Source: Candidatus Margulisiibacteriota bacterium
Lineage (GTDB): Bacteria > Margulisbacteria > Termititenacia > Termititenacales > Termititenacaceae
Length of the DNA stretch: 5,305 bases
Direction of reading: 5' to 3'
Assembly (NCBI GenBank): GCA_031279305.1
Contig: JAITIS010000065.1
Coordinates: forward strand, 1-5,305
A program made the position numbers and the translations under genes. Position 1 is the stretch's first letter. The number at the start of each line of letters is the position of its first letter. Shown one piece after another: positions 5,043 through 5,305 of the stretch. The notes beneath the pieces were generated by a model. The model saw nothing but the letters and a program-made list of their open reading frames with translations. It was not told the origin of the DNA and did not search any database.

Positions 5043-5305
5043 ATGCCAAAAGTAACTCTCAAGATCAACGGCGCGGCTGTGACGGTCAGGCAGGGCACGA
5101 CCATACTCAACGCTGCCAAACAGGTCGGCGTAAAAATACCGACGCTTTGTTATCATCCAGACCTGACCGCCTGGGCGGCCTGCGGCATCTGCGTGGTCAA
5201 AGCGGCCAATGCGCCCAAAATGTTCCGCGCCTGCTCGACGCCGGTCGAGGAAGGTATGGACATCATCACCCACGACCCGGAGATCATCGAAGTGCGCAAA
5301 ACTGT
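5043..5305 (+). CDS. hndD: N-terminus of [FeFe] hydrogenase catalytic subunit (HndD/HydA), cut by the window edge
   Basis: Only 87 complete codons are present. They encode a plant-type [2Fe-2S] ferredoxin domain with C36, C47, C50 and C64 (C-x10-C-x2-C-x13-C), in the context TLCYHPDL and ACGICVV. This is the N-terminal domain shared by HydA/HndD hydrogenases, NuoG and some formate dehydrogenase alpha subunits. The gene order after hndA, the ATPase gene, hndB and hndC makes the [FeFe] hydrogenase by far the likeliest. The H-cluster motifs that would prove it lie outside the window. AGGAG at 5031-5035, 7 nt upstream of the ATG, supports the start, and the gap to hndC is 16 nt. The alternative is a HydABC-linked formate dehydrogenase. 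Confidence 0.82.
   Translation, partial: MPKVTLKINGAAVTVRQGTTILNAAKQVGVKIPTLCYHPDLTAWAACGICVVKAANAPKMFRACSTPVEEGMDIITHDPEIIEVRKT

Overview
The window has two unrelated parts separated by a gene-free spacer. The left part (to about 1445) is the 3' end of a repeat-rich protein gene. It encodes the tail of one PKD-like beta-sandwich, a second PKD-like domain with a WGDG motif, and nine full plus one partial leucine-rich-type repeats of about 30 residues, ending without any visible cell-wall anchor or membrane segment. A strong intrinsic terminator follows. The spacer (about 1446-1800) also holds an AT palindrome, a roughly 118-bp foldback element that looks like a REP or MITE-type repeat, and a candidate promoter.

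The right part (1801 to the edge) is a compact co-directional operon for an NAD(P)-linked [FeFe] hydrogenase of the HydABC/Hnd type. It encodes a NuoE-like [2Fe-2S] subunit (hndA/hydC), a kinase-like ATPase-domain protein without a phosphoacceptor domain, a small thioredoxin-fold [2Fe-2S] protein (hndB), the NuoF-like flavin and Fe-S subunit (hndC/hydB), and the first 87 codons of what should be the catalytic subunit (hndD/hydA). The gaps are 0, -8, 9 and 16 nt, and all genes except the ATPase have a clear purine-rich Shine-Dalgarno sequence. The order matches, from memory, the hydCEDBA arrangement of acetogens and other fermentative anaerobes. The products would form a soluble cytoplasmic complex that exchanges electrons between NAD(P)H, probably ferredoxin, and H2. 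The active-site H-cluster domain lies beyond the window, so the hydrogenase identity rests on the subunit set and order.

The organism is most likely a strictly anaerobic, fermentative bacterium, possibly from a gut or sediment. The phylum cannot be fixed from this sequence. The two parts differ clearly in codon use: by hand count the repeat gene uses ATA for 22 of 34 isoleucines and never ATC, while hndC uses ATA for only 5 of 46. This suggests a different origin for the repeat gene. I see no clear undescribed system here. The points most worth a second look are the repeat-protein gene with its 180-bp higher-order duplication, the foldback element, and the ATPase-domain protein embedded in the hydrogenase operon.
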